Positions 1 through 7,303 of a DNA stretch of 7,871 bases are shown here, piece by piece. This stretch comes from an uncultured Clostridia bacterium (GTDB taxonomy: Bacteria > Bacillota > Clostridia > Oscillospirales > Acutalibacteraceae). The stretch is taken from NCBI GenBank assembly GCA_937897215.1, contig CALCBQ010000170.1:1-7871 (forward strand), given 5' to 3'. The notes beneath the pieces are model-generated. The model ran no database searches and was not told where the DNA came from. It was given only the letters and a program-made list of their open reading frames with translations. The first letter of the stretch is position 1. Each line of letters begins with the position of its first letter. The position numbers and the translations under genes are program-made.

Positions 1-33
1 GGGGGTAATCTTAATTCGCAACGCAGTTCCGAA

Positions 34-61
34 ATTATTCATTATTCATCATTCAGTATTC
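34..61. repeat. Four-unit heptanucleotide tandem repeat
   Basis: The units are ATTATTC, ATTATTC, ATCATTC and AGTATTC in exact seven-base register. The surrounding 1-111 holds no recognisable gene. It may be a slippage site or a remnant of a longer intergenic repeat. Confidence 0.7.
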
Positions 62-111
62 ATTAACACCCCTACAAACTCAAATTTGTTGAAACATCTT
101 CTAAATAATAT

Positions 112-141
112 ACAAAAACCCCGAGGGGAATACCCTCGGGG
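112..141 (-). terminator. Strong intrinsic terminator ending the operon
   Basis: CCCCGAGGG (119-127) and CCCTCGGGG (133-141) form a perfect nine-base-pair GC-rich stem with a five-base loop. On the minus strand it is followed by TTTTTGTATA. It begins 26 bases after the small peptide stop. An A-rich run on its other side may give weak termination in the plus direction as well. Confidence 0.92.
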
Positions 142-166
142 AAAATTTATTTTTTGTTTGAGCGGA

Positions 167-292
167 TTAGTCGTTTCCGCCCCACCAACCTTCACCGTCT
201 GTAGAACTGTTACCAGGACCGAATGAAAGTGTAATTACATCTTCGATTTCGTAAACTGTTACGTCGAAATCTGGTGTTAAATATTCACGCAT
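167..292 (-). CDS. Small acidic 41-residue peptide, unknown function
   Basis: A short gene with a strong AAAGGAGC ribosome binding site at 301-308 at good spacing to ATG (290-292). It ends in TAA at 167-169, just before the operon terminator. The peptide starts MREYLTPDFDVTVYEIEDVI, continues with TLSFGPG and ends in GEGWWGGND. It has nine acidic residues and one basic residue, no signal peptide and no membrane segment. The N-terminal pattern (Y-x-x-P, then V-x-x-Y/F, then E-D-V-I-T-x-S) resembles short peptides I associate with gut Clostridia, and the Gly/Trp-rich tail varies in them. The half-conserved N-terminus with a variable tail recalls modified-peptide precursors, but no maturation enzyme is in the window. 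It could equally be a small regulator or chaperone-type partner of the secreted proteins upstream. Confidence 0.8.
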   Translation of the reverse strand: MREYLTPDFDVTVYEIEDVITLSFGPGNSSTDGEGWWGGND

Positions 293-363
293 TTCTATAT
301 GCTCCTTTCAAATCTTTTTGTATGTTTCATAGTAATTTTATTATTTGTGTACAACCGTAATGA

Positions 364-1704
364 TTAAGCTTGTGTAGCTGCGTAATCATCATACCATGTG
401 TCATACAAAGTACTGAAAGTAGTTGTAGATGCTGCGTCGAAGTAGTATGGTGTACCATCAACGATGATGTAAGCGAGTGCCTGAGCAGTGCCTGCATAAT
501 CAGCGTTTGTGATGAGACAAGTCCATACATATTCTGTGCCTGTGCTCTGGATGTATGTTACAGGAACATTCTTGTAACCGCTAGCTGCTGTACCTGTAGC
601 TACTGCCTTAGCTGTTGCAACATCCATTGTACCTGCTGTGTATACAAAACCTACCTGAAGTTTACCTGCTTCAGCTAATGCTTTTGCATTGTCTTCTGAA
701 CCACAGATTGCTGCGAAGTCTTCAGCTTTCAAAGCTGCACGTGTTCTAACGTCGAAGTTAGCTTTGTTGCCACCTTCTTCTACGCCGTTGAATCTAATCT
801 GTGAGCCCTTAGCGTAAACTGGAGATGGTTCTTTTGCTTCTTCGACAAATGCGTTTGCAACATAGTTCAAACCAGGTTCTGATTCAGCATATGATGTACC
901 ATATTTTGTCTGACCAGATGTATCAAGAAGACCTTGTGAACCATATGAGTTAGCAGCAGTGAAACCAAATTCTGCACCTACAGCATCAGCTTCGCTAACG
1001 CCGTCATTTCTTACGAAATAAACAGTACCAATGTTACACCAGTCTGTAACAACAGCATTGTTTTTAACATTTAAGTAAGCCATCTTTGTTGTCATGTTAA
1101 GATAGAATCTATACATGATACCTGTGTTTTCACTTAAACCAGCAACCCATGCTGCGTGAGCTGAGTTAGATGAATCAACATATCTTAAATCATTGTTCAT
1201 TACGCCGTAGTTTGCTGTGTTACCCATTGGGATGTATGCAGCAGCACCTTTGTTTGCTGCTGTGTTACCATTTGCTCTAAGCATTGTTGAATCTTCCATA
1301 GCTTCACCAGCGTAGAAGTCATAAACGTCTTGAGAGTCATTGTCACCAAACCAACCATCATAACCTAATGCACCATTATCTACTGGAGCATCGTCTGCCC
1401 ACATAAGTGGTGAGAACTTTGTCTTATCAAAGTGAAGAGGCACCTGAATACAGTTAATTCCGTATGCAGCTTTTGCATAAATTGTAACGGCGTAAAGATT
1501 GTTGTCTACAGCAGCAAGTTCCATGCCATAATCGGCCCACTCAATAGAATCTACCTGCTCAACATCAAACTTAATGTTAATCTTTGAAGCGTCTTCCTGT
1601 CCTGTTGGATATGCTTCGCCGGCTGCAAAAGAAGGAACTACACATACACTCAAGAGCATAACAAGTGCCATTGCAACACTAAGAATGTTTTTTGATATTC
1701 TCAT
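364..1704 (-). CDS. Secreted protein with a possible cohesin-fold N-terminal half and a C-terminal surface domain
   Basis: Encodes 446 residues. GGAGG at 1714-1718, nine bases upstream, fixes the start. Residues 1-27 are a signal peptide (MRISK, hydrophobic core to residue 22, cleavage near SFA|A). Residues about 42-250 are beta-rich: a strand YAVTIYAKAAYGINCIQVPL, then HFDKTKFSPL, and a late GTVYFV / GAEFGF strand pair. This order recalls cohesin and related carbohydrate-binding folds, where a strand, a LxYDxxxF-type motif and late hydrophobic strands occur; that is inference only. Residues about 297-425 (GSQIRF, VGFVY, then YVWTCLITNADYAGTAQALAYI) match a domain pattern I recognise from secreted Clostridia proteins but cannot name. 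There is no dockerin, transmembrane tail or LPXTG. It lies 76 nt downstream of the large dockerin gene and is probably co-transcribed. Expected location is the cell surface or medium. Confidence 0.92.
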   Translation of the reverse strand: MRISKNILSVAMALVMLLSVCVVPSFAAGEAYPTGQEDASKINIKFDVEQVDSIEWADYGMELAAVDNNLYAVTIYAKAAYGINCIQVPLHFDKTKFSPLMWADDAPVDNGALGYDGWFGDNDSQDVYDFYAGEAMEDSTMLRANGNTAANKGAAAYIPMGNTANYGVMNNDLRYVDSSNSAHAAWVAGLSENTGIMYRFYLNMTTKMAYLNVKNNAVVTDWCNIGTVYFVRNDGVSEADAVGAEFGFTAANSYGSQGLLDTSGQTKYGTSYAESEPGLNYVANAFVEEAKEPSPVYAKGSQIRFNGVEEGGNKANFDVRTRAALKAEDFAAICGSEDNAKALAEAGKLQVGFVYTAGTMDVATAKAVATGTAASGYKNVPVTYIQSTGTEYVWTCLITNADYAGTAQALAYIIVDGTPYYFDAASTTTFSTLYDTWYDDYAATQA

Positions 1705-1741
1705 TTTGCTTTTCCTCCAAAAAATATATTCTTACATAACG

Positions 1742-1767
1742 GAGTTAGCGTGGAAACACGCTAACTC
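1742..1767. other. Perfect 11-bp hairpin between the two large genes
   Basis: GAGTTAGCGTG (1742-1752) pairs with CACGCTAACTC (1757-1767) around a four-base loop, GAAA on the plus strand. Its U-run (TTATTTTTT) is on the plus side, so it would terminate plus-strand transcription, which nothing here needs. In the minus direction it is preceded by an A-run and followed by CGTTATG, so readthrough is expected. It most likely protects the 3' end of the upstream message or partly attenuates, setting the ratio of the two proteins. The call is inferred from structure only. Confidence 0.7.
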
Positions 1768-1780
1768 TTATTTTTTCTAA

Positions 1781-4700
1781 TTAACCAGCGTATGGGTTAA
1801 CTGTAAGTCCTGAACCCTGAGTTGCCTGAATTACTGCAGAATAGTCAGAAGCAGAGATAGTTGGGTCTGCCATATCTTTAGCGTCAACAACGTCTGCTGC
1901 AATCATAGCAACATTATCAAGTGCAGTACCTTGTGTTACAGCAACAATTGCAGAATAGTCAGAAGCAGAGATTGATGCGTCACCGTTAACATCACCGAAT
2001 ACGATGAGTGTGTATTCAGCTACAAGAACATCGCTGTTGTTGTAAACCTGAACTTTTGCACCTGTACCATTTTCTGAAGCACCTGCAAGTGTAGATGCAA
2101 CTTTCTTTGTATAACCTGCTGTATCATCAACGAGTGCAAATGCATCATCAATTGAATCACCAGCTTTAACACCGTAAATGTAGCCTTCAAGAACACCGTC
2201 AACATCTGTTGTTTCGCCAACAACACCTGTTGTACCATCAACTGCGCCAAGTTCTGGAGCTTCTACTGCGATGTCGAAGTATGCGATGCATGCTGCGAGG
2301 TTGTCGTTACATGCGTCAATCTTAGCTGTGTTTGTTGAAACGTTTGGACGGTCGTTTTCTGTGTACTCAAGAGCTGAGTCAACATAAAGGTCATATTCAT
2401 AACCATCTCTACCTACGTACTTGTAACCAAGACCATAGATAAGGTGTCCAAGAGCTTGTTCAACTGTGAGACCCTTGTCGATAGCAACCTGTGAAAGTTT
2501 GATTTCTGAAAGGTCCATAGCGAGAATTGAGTTAGCAATTTCGATGTTAGCAAGAAGGTCTGCTGTAGCACCGTTTTCAATTGCTGATTCGCTCTTAAGA
2601 AGAAGGTTCTTCATAGCAACCATAAGTTGCCACTTAGCATCAAATACTTCTGATGGCTTATCAGAAGCTGTGATTGCTTTAGCTGCATTATATTTTTCAA
2701 TATAGTTAGCCCAAGAATCTGCTGTGTAGTTAGCTTCTACAGATGCTGGATAGTTAGCGTCTGCATAGCCGATTTCCTTATTAAGGAATGTAAGGTCTGC
2801 GTTAATTGGAAGGATGAACTGTTTGTAGTAAGTAAATCTTGCTGCCTGGTCATCCAAGTAGAGTTCTTCAACATAAGGTGCTACGAAATCGTCATGAGCT
2901 TTCTGTGAAGCTGCAACTTCATCTGCATCACGTTGTGTCATAGAAGCTGTAATAGCTGTCTTGATTGTTTCGTTAGCTGCACCAGGAATTACATCGTTTG
3001 AAAGTTCGTCGTATGAAATACCTGAACCAAGGATGTAGTATTCGTCAAGAACTGCTGGAGCTTTAGCTGCTGCAACGATGTTACGAAGAGTTGTTCTGTA
3101 CTTTTCATAACCCCAGTACTCGAAGAGGTCGTAGTCCTGGAAGTTAATTTCTTTTTCGCCGTCGCCGTCATCTGTTGCGATGAGAGCTTCGATTTCTGCG
3201 ATGTCAGCTGATTCTGCAGAACCGCTAGCACCTTCTTCAGCTGCCATAAGTGCTTCATAAGCTGCTTCGAGAGCATCAAGAGCATCTTCAATTTCAAGCT
3301 GAATTGTTGATGAGAAGTCTGTTGTTACAGGGTACTGAGCGTACTTAACAACTTCTTTAAGAGCTGCTTCGTATGTTACGAATTCGTCCTGAGCTGCTGC
3401 TGATAAGTCAGCTGCTTTAAGTCCCTTACCAACATAATCGCTCATTACGCCTTCAGCGCCGAACTTAGTATAGTAGATGTAGTCATATTCAAACTGTTTA
3501 GGGTCAGATGACTTATCACTATATTTACTACAGCTCTTTGTCTGAGCAGCGTAGTTGATTTCAAATGTACCCATATCGTAGACACCATATGGGAACTCTG
3601 TATCAGCTGTTACACCTGATTTTGCCTTATAGATTGTACCTGATGCTGCTGTGTTGATTTCGTCTTCAGTACCACCAAATGCAAATGGCCAACCTGCCGC
3701 TCTTACATCAGTTGGCATTTTGCTTTCTTCAGTTACGCCACCTGTAATGTTTGTGAGGTGTTCGAAATAGTTAGATGCTGGTGCTGTAGGAGCTGAGTTT
3801 GTCTGTAAGTGAGCAAACTTCATACGCGCAGGTTTGCTTACGTCAATAGCTGCAGGTTTATACATAATTGTTGCCTGCTGTGTTGTTACTGCTGTATAGA
3901 TATCCTGTGTAGGAACATAGATATTGTAGTCAGCAATCATTGAGTAACCGCTGTCATCGTCACCGCTTTGACGACCTGACTGATATGGTTCTGGAACGTT
4001 AGAAATGAGAACGTATGTTTCAACAACATTATCCCCACCAACAGCATTACCATCTTTACCCTGTGTGAATGCATAAGTAATTGTGAACTTAGCTACAACA
4101 TTACCGCCTGTGTATGGAACAGTTGCTGTAAATGTTGTATTTCCGTATGGGTCAAGAGCTGCTGTTGACTTGTCAAATGTTGTACCTGCAATATCACAAG
4201 CAATACTCTTAACTGTCAAGATGTATGGTTTATCTACAACTGATGAGAATGTACCATCTGACTTGATATTTGCACGGTGTCTGAGAAGCATACCTGCAGA
4301 GTTGTTAGTAACGTTAACACCAACTGTCGCAGTACCATCTGAACCATCATCATATACATATTTAGCACCTGATGTCAAACCGATTGAAGGTGTTGCATAT
4401 TTCTGAGGGTCTGTTACCCAACCAAGGAAAATATTAACGATTGGAAGAGCTGTCTTAAGAAGGCCGTTATTAATTGCATCATCAAGAGCGCCAACAAGGT
4501 TCTTAACAACAGTTACAAGGTTTGATTTGTTAAGAAGAGCATCAATTGATGTAATTGATTCAGGAATGAAGTAGTAGCTACCGCCACCTACCTGCTTGAA
4601 GAGACCATTGATAAGGTCACGGATTTCAAGTGAAAGTCCTGAAAGAAGGTCTGTAGAAACAAGTCTTGAAGATGATGGAACATCAATGATTGCTGGGTCT

Positions 4701-7117
4701 GTTGGAGTACCAAGGATTGCACCAAGGTTAAGGTTAAGTAAGTCTTCAATTGTTCCTCGAAGGCCTTCTTCAAGGTCTGTTTCACTTGTAAACTGGTCAA
4801 GGAAGAGGATGCCGTCAAGTACAGCGTCAAGCTTAACCCATGGGTCCTGAGCTGTTGCAAGGTCAATTGTGTAGCCTGCTTTTGTTACGTAGTCACCAAC
4901 AAGGTTAGCCATGTTCCATGTAAGGATTGAACCATCTGTTGTAACTGTAAGAGCCCAGTCAAGGATATAGTCAACTTTGTCTTCCCAACCTGTCTGGTCA
5001 AATGAAGCTGCTGTATATGTTACAGGAGTTGTCATTGATTCTGAACCATAACCAAGAGCTTTCCATGCATCTGTGTCTTCGTTCATATCAGCAAGGTTAT
5101 GGAGATATTTCATACCGATATCAACGCCCATTGTTACGATAACGTCGAGCCAGTAAGAGTTTGTCTTATCTTTTAAGAATGTCTTTGTATTATAGTCTGA
5201 GTAGATGAGTGCATCATAGTTATAGTGTGGAAGGAGCTGTGTTGCAAGCTCACGAACCATTGCAGCACCAATAGCACCAACTTTAACGCCCTGTGCTTTA
5301 AGAGACTGTGCACCAGGAAGAATCATCTGTTTTGCAAGACCGTCAACTGCAAGAGCTGCTACACCAACAAGAACTTCGTCTTTATTATCGCTGATGATAA
5401 GGTTGTAGTAGTGGTCTGGGTCTGCATAGCCTGAACCAAAGATGTGTTCTGGGTGGTATGAAAGAACTGCCTTAGCTGCTTTCTGAAGGTTAGTTGCAAG
5501 ATTTGTGTTGTCGCCCTTTGTGAATGATACGCCAAGAACGTCAAGGTTTGCAACTTCTGTAGCAACGCCAATAAGGAAGTCATTGATACCATGAAGAATC
5601 TTTGTGTAACCAGCTTTTGATGTTGCGCCATAGCTTGCTGGGATGTAGTCTGAGACTAATTCACTTGTGATTTCATAATCCCAGTTAATGATGTTCATAT
5701 ATTCATTAGCTTTTGAAGAATCACCCTGGAAGATTTCATCTTCAAAACGATAGTAGTGAACACCATTGATAACTGCGTAATCTGACCAGCCCCAGTCGCT
5801 GATGTATTCGCCTTTTGCCTGTGTGAAGAATGTGTTGTTGCCATTAGCTGCTGCAAGAGCTGCTACTGCATCGTCACCAACGTTACCAACCTTAGTAAAG
5901 ATTGTACCGAAGAATTCAGCAAGAACCTTTTTAAGAGAACCATTAGCTGGAACGATTGCTAATGCATCAAATACATAAGGAATCATCTTGTAAAGAAGGT
6001 TTGCACCTGATTCAGCAGTAACGTCAAAGCCCACACCTGAATCAGCAAAATTCTGAAGGAAAGCGCTGTTTGGTTCATAATATTTAAGGCTGAGTTTCTC
6101 ACCTGCAGCATCTAATACATAGTCGCCATTTTTATCAATTTCTCTGTAAACATATGGAGCATCAGCCGCATCTGTTTCTTTTTCAAGGATGTAAGAACCT
6201 ATTTCTTTATAACCAGCTGCTGCAATGTCGTCTGTCTTATTCTTGTCAGCTTCTCTCTGTGAATAGTAGTGAGAAACAGTGATTGTCTTCTTGTCGCCAC
6301 TTACTGCATAAGTCTGACGAGTACCAGTAGTTGGAAGTGTGTGATTTGAAGTAAGAGTACCATCTGCCGTTGCTTTAACAGTTGTTAAGCTCTGGTCGCG
6401 AGTTAACATATCTTCAACAACCCACTTAAGAGTATCAGCAATAGTTGCACTACCTGAGATTGCATTTTCAAGTGCCTGCATTTCATCTGTTGTGTGGTCC
6501 CATCTTTCAAACATTGGGAAAATCAAACCTTTAAGAAGAGTTGGTAAGTCTGAAACTATCTTGTTGATACTTGAAAGGTCAAGTGTACCAAGGAATGAAG
6601 TGATGATACCAAGCTGAATACCATCAGTAAGAACGTTTTCAATAAGAGATGTATTACTTGCAAGAAGTTCAAAAATCTCGAAAACAATTTCTTCCTGTGT
6701 ATTGCCTGCACGTGACATATCTGATTTCCATGAATTCAAACTAAGATTCTTAAGGTCACCAACCAAGCCACTACCGATTGCCAAGATTGTTTTCAAACCT
6801 GCAAAAGAGTCAATAGAAGCTAAAAGGTTGTCAACAGAAGTGAAGTTAATCTTGATTGTAACCAGGCCAAGCAAGCTGATATCATCAAGTTTGATATTCA
6901 ATGTTGGAAGCACGTTGTCAAGGAAGTCAAGAAGAATAGATGTTCTTTCTTCACTTGAAAGTCTTGTAACTGTACCGTATGGTGAATAAGCGCCAATACC
7001 ATCAAGGTTTTCAACTGACTGATAAGTTGCCTTGGCTGCTGATGCCATAACTGACATACAAGACAATGAAATAACAACTGCTAAGAGCACGCTTAACAAT
7101 TTTTTCATTTTTTTCAT
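1781..7117 (-). CDS. Very large secreted protein of unknown function with a C-terminal type I dockerin-like module
   Basis: Encodes 1778 residues. The start is supported by AGGAGG at 7127-7132, nine bases upstream; the next Met (residue 4) is too far from it. Residues 1-28 form a signal peptide (KKMKK, hydrophobic core, ASAA). About 55-240 and 370-900 are Leu/Ile-rich and probably helical. A beta-rich stretch lies between them (245-350), with a DKNGDYVLD turn at 328-336. About 905-1090 looks like an Ig-type beta sandwich. About 1240-1295, 1335-1352 and 1459-1508 are helical and FIVAR-like. About 1627-1707 resembles the small X-like module that often precedes dockerins. Residues 1708-1767 are a dockerin-like pair. 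No glycoside hydrolase, protease or LPXTG-tail anchor is visible. By family knowledge a dockerin docks a secreted protein onto a cohesin, so a structural or substrate-binding surface role is plausible but inferred. It is the first gene of the operon, behind a long leader. I do not recognise the full-length family. Confidence 0.93.
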   Translation of the reverse strand: MKKMKKLLSVLLAVVISLSCMSVMASAAKATYQSVENLDGIGAYSPYGTVTRLSSEERTSILLDFLDNVLPTLNIKLDDISLLGLVTIKINFTSVDNLLASIDSFAGLKTILAIGSGLVGDLKNLSLNSWKSDMSRAGNTQEEIVFEIFELLASNTSLIENVLTDGIQLGIITSFLGTLDLSSINKIVSDLPTLLKGLIFPMFERWDHTTDEMQALENAISGSATIADTLKWVVEDMLTRDQSLTTVKATADGTLTSNHTLPTTGTRQTYAVSGDKKTITVSHYYSQREADKNKTDDIAAAGYKEIGSYILEKETDAADAPYVYREIDKNGDYVLDAAGEKLSLKYYEPNSAFLQNFADSGVGFDVTAESGANLLYKMIPYVFDALAIVPANGSLKKVLAEFFGTIFTKVGNVGDDAVAALAAANGNNTFFTQAKGEYISDWGWSDYAVINGVHYYRFEDEIFQGDSSKANEYMNIINWDYEITSELVSDYIPASYGATSKAGYTKILHGINDFLIGVATEVANLDVLGVSFTKGDNTNLATNLQKAAKAVLSYHPEHIFGSGYADPDHYYNLIISDNKDEVLVGVAALAVDGLAKQMILPGAQSLKAQGVKVGAIGAAMVRELATQLLPHYNYDALIYSDYNTKTFLKDKTNSYWLDVIVTMGVDIGMKYLHNLADMNEDTDAWKALGYGSESMTTPVTYTAASFDQTGWEDKVDYILDWALTVTTDGSILTWNMANLVGDYVTKAGYTIDLATAQDPWVKLDAVLDGILFLDQFTSETDLEEGLRGTIEDLLNLNLGAILGTPTDPAIIDVPSSSRLVSTDLLSGLSLEIRDLINGLFKQVGGGSYYFIPESITSIDALLNKSNLVTVVKNLVGALDDAINNGLLKTALPIVNIFLGWVTDPQKYATPSIGLTSGAKYVYDDGSDGTATVGVNVTNNSAGMLLRHRANIKSDGTFSSVVDKPYILTVKSIACDIAGTTFDKSTAALDPYGNTTFTATVPYTGGNVVAKFTITYAFTQGKDGNAVGGDNVVETYVLISNVPEPYQSGRQSGDDDSGYSMIADYNIYVPTQDIYTAVTTQQATIMYKPAAIDVSKPARMKFAHLQTNSAPTAPASNYFEHLTNITGGVTEESKMPTDVRAAGWPFAFGGTEDEINTAASGTIYKAKSGVTADTEFPYGVYDMGTFEINYAAQTKSCSKYSDKSSDPKQFEYDYIYYTKFGAEGVMSDYVGKGLKAADLSAAAQDEFVTYEAALKEVVKYAQYPVTTDFSSTIQLEIEDALDALEAAYEALMAAEEGASGSAESADIAEIEALIATDDGDGEKEINFQDYDLFEYWGYEKYRTTLRNIVAAAKAPAVLDEYYILGSGISYDELSNDVIPGAANETIKTAITASMTQRDADEVAASQKAHDDFVAPYVEELYLDDQAARFTYYKQFILPINADLTFLNKEIGYADANYPASVEANYTADSWANYIEKYNAAKAITASDKPSEVFDAKWQLMVAMKNLLLKSESAIENGATADLLANIEIANSILAMDLSEIKLSQVAIDKGLTVEQALGHLIYGLGYKYVGRDGYEYDLYVDSALEYTENDRPNVSTNTAKIDACNDNLAACIAYFDIAVEAPELGAVDGTTGVVGETTDVDGVLEGYIYGVKAGDSIDDAFALVDDTAGYTKKVASTLAGASENGTGAKVQVYNNSDVLVAEYTLIVFGDVNGDASISASDYSAIVAVTQGTALDNVAMIAADVVDAKDMADPTISASDYSAVIQATQGSGLTVNPYAG
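1817..1996 (-). other. Dockerin type I-like module (residues 1708-1767 of the large protein)
   Basis: Two related calcium-loop/helix repeats. Repeat 1 is canonical: GDVNGDASISASDYSAI gives ligand positions D1709, N1711, D1713, S1715 and D1720. Repeat 2 keeps the second half (ISASDYSAVIQATQG, D1758) but the loop start is altered to ADVVDAKDMADPTI, with about five extra residues. Its calcium ligation is therefore uncertain. In both repeats the position after the last Asp is Tyr. Dockerins bind cohesins in cellulosomes and related assemblies; the partner here is unknown. Confidence 0.85.
1835..1972 (-). repeat. Identical 24-bp direct repeat inside the dockerin
   Basis: Positions 1835-1858 and 1949-1972 are identical for 24 bases, 114 bases apart, and differ on both sides. 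They encode ISASDYSA in frame in both dockerin repeats with the same eight codons. This suggests fairly recent duplication, gene conversion or strong codon bias. Confidence 0.85.
1997..2239 (-). other. X-like beta module preceding the dockerin (residues about 1627-1707)
   Basis: The segment contains GYIYGVKAGDSIDDAFALV, then a Gly/Thr stretch with GTGAKVQVYNNSDVLVAEYT, running straight into VFGDVNGD. I recognise this pattern (a YGxKxG start, a conserved central GTG, and an aliphatic strand ending at the calcium loop) from many Clostridia dockerin proteins. There it probably stabilises the dockerin or helps binding. No formal family name is claimed. Confidence 0.55.
2594..2743 (-). other. FIVAR-like helical repeat (residues about 1459-1508)
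   Basis: SVEANYTADSWANYIEKYNAA followed by a helix with DAKWQLMVAMKNLL matches the usual FIVAR layout: Y-T-x-x-S-W at the first helix, an AxA-rich middle, then a second helix ending in xAxxxL. FIVAR modules are three-helix units in Gram-positive surface and carbohydrate-active proteins that act as spacers or binding modules. A weaker relative lies at residues about 1240-1295 (nt 3233-3400), with YEAALKEVVKYA and EDALDALEAAYEAL. Confidence 0.5.
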
Positions 7118-7140
7118 AAAATTTTTCCTCCTATTAAATT

Positions 7141-7166
7141 TTGCATACTATATATAATGTATGCAA
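7141..7166 (-). promoter_or_regulatory. Inverted repeat just upstream of the ribosome binding site
   Basis: TTGCATAC (7141-7148) and GTATGCAA (7159-7166) are perfect arms around a ten-base AT spacer. It lies eight bases upstream of AGGAGG (7127-7132). As RNA it is a hairpin that could influence ribosome access; as DNA it could be an operator. I cannot separate the two. Confidence 0.5.
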
Positions 7167-7169
7167 GGT

Positions 7170-7191
7170 AAATAGTTCCCCATAACTATTT
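7170..7191 (-). promoter_or_regulatory. Leader hairpin A
   Basis: AAATAGTT (7170-7177) and AACTATTT (7184-7191) form an eight-base-pair stem with a six-base loop, CCCCAT on the plus strand. In the minus (gene) direction the stem is not followed by a U-run, so it is not a terminator of the operon. Confidence 0.55.
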
Positions 7192-7223
7192 TTACATCGC
7201 CACGGGATGGGCGATATTGTTTT

Positions 7224-7303
7224 AGAGAGCACAATTGCTTCACTCTCTGACCCAGCCGTGTGGATTCAAGCCACATTCGGCAGAGGTCGGCAAAAGAACT
7301 CTG
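7224..7303 (-). promoter_or_regulatory. Four-segment mutually exclusive pairing element (attenuator-like)
   Basis: Read on the minus strand, segment 1 is CAGAG (7303-7299), 2 is CTCTG (7285-7281), 3 is CAGAGAG (7249-7243) and 4 is CTCTCT (7229-7224). Segment 2 can pair with 1 or with 3, and segment 3 with 2 or with 4. The 2:3 pairing neatly closes the TGTGG hairpin. This is the logic of a switch, but no terminator U-run follows segment 4, so any output is not obvious. Confidence 0.45.

Noticed and set aside
293..363. Separate promoter for the small peptide (TTGTAC, 17 bases, TATGAA on the minus strand)
   Set aside because: Both hexamers are poor matches (3/6 and 4/6). Co-transcription with the upstream genes explains the layout better, although a weak internal start cannot be excluded.
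370..678. Cys-rich 102-codon plus-strand frame opposite the 446-residue gene
   Set aside because: The Cys and Ser excess comes from reading Ala/Thr codons antisense. The real gene on the other strand has a signal peptide and a ribosome binding site.
2989..3297. Alternative-frame minus-strand ORFs inside the large gene, such as 102 codons here and others at 2020-2250, 4588-4866 and 5359-5631
   Set aside because: They are frame-shifted shadows rich in Leu/Gln/Thr, produced by the GCT/TCT/ACA codon bias of the real gene, with no ribosome binding sites.
6323..6337. LPTTG sortase-type motif at residues 261-265 of the large protein
   Set aside because: It lies in the N-terminal part with no following hydrophobic segment or basic tail, so it cannot be a wall-anchoring signal. 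It is a chance match.
7034..7117. Possible lipoprotein signal (Cys at residue 20) in the large protein
   Set aside because: The residues before Cys (SLS) do not fit a lipobox, and an ordinary ASAA cleavage site follows.
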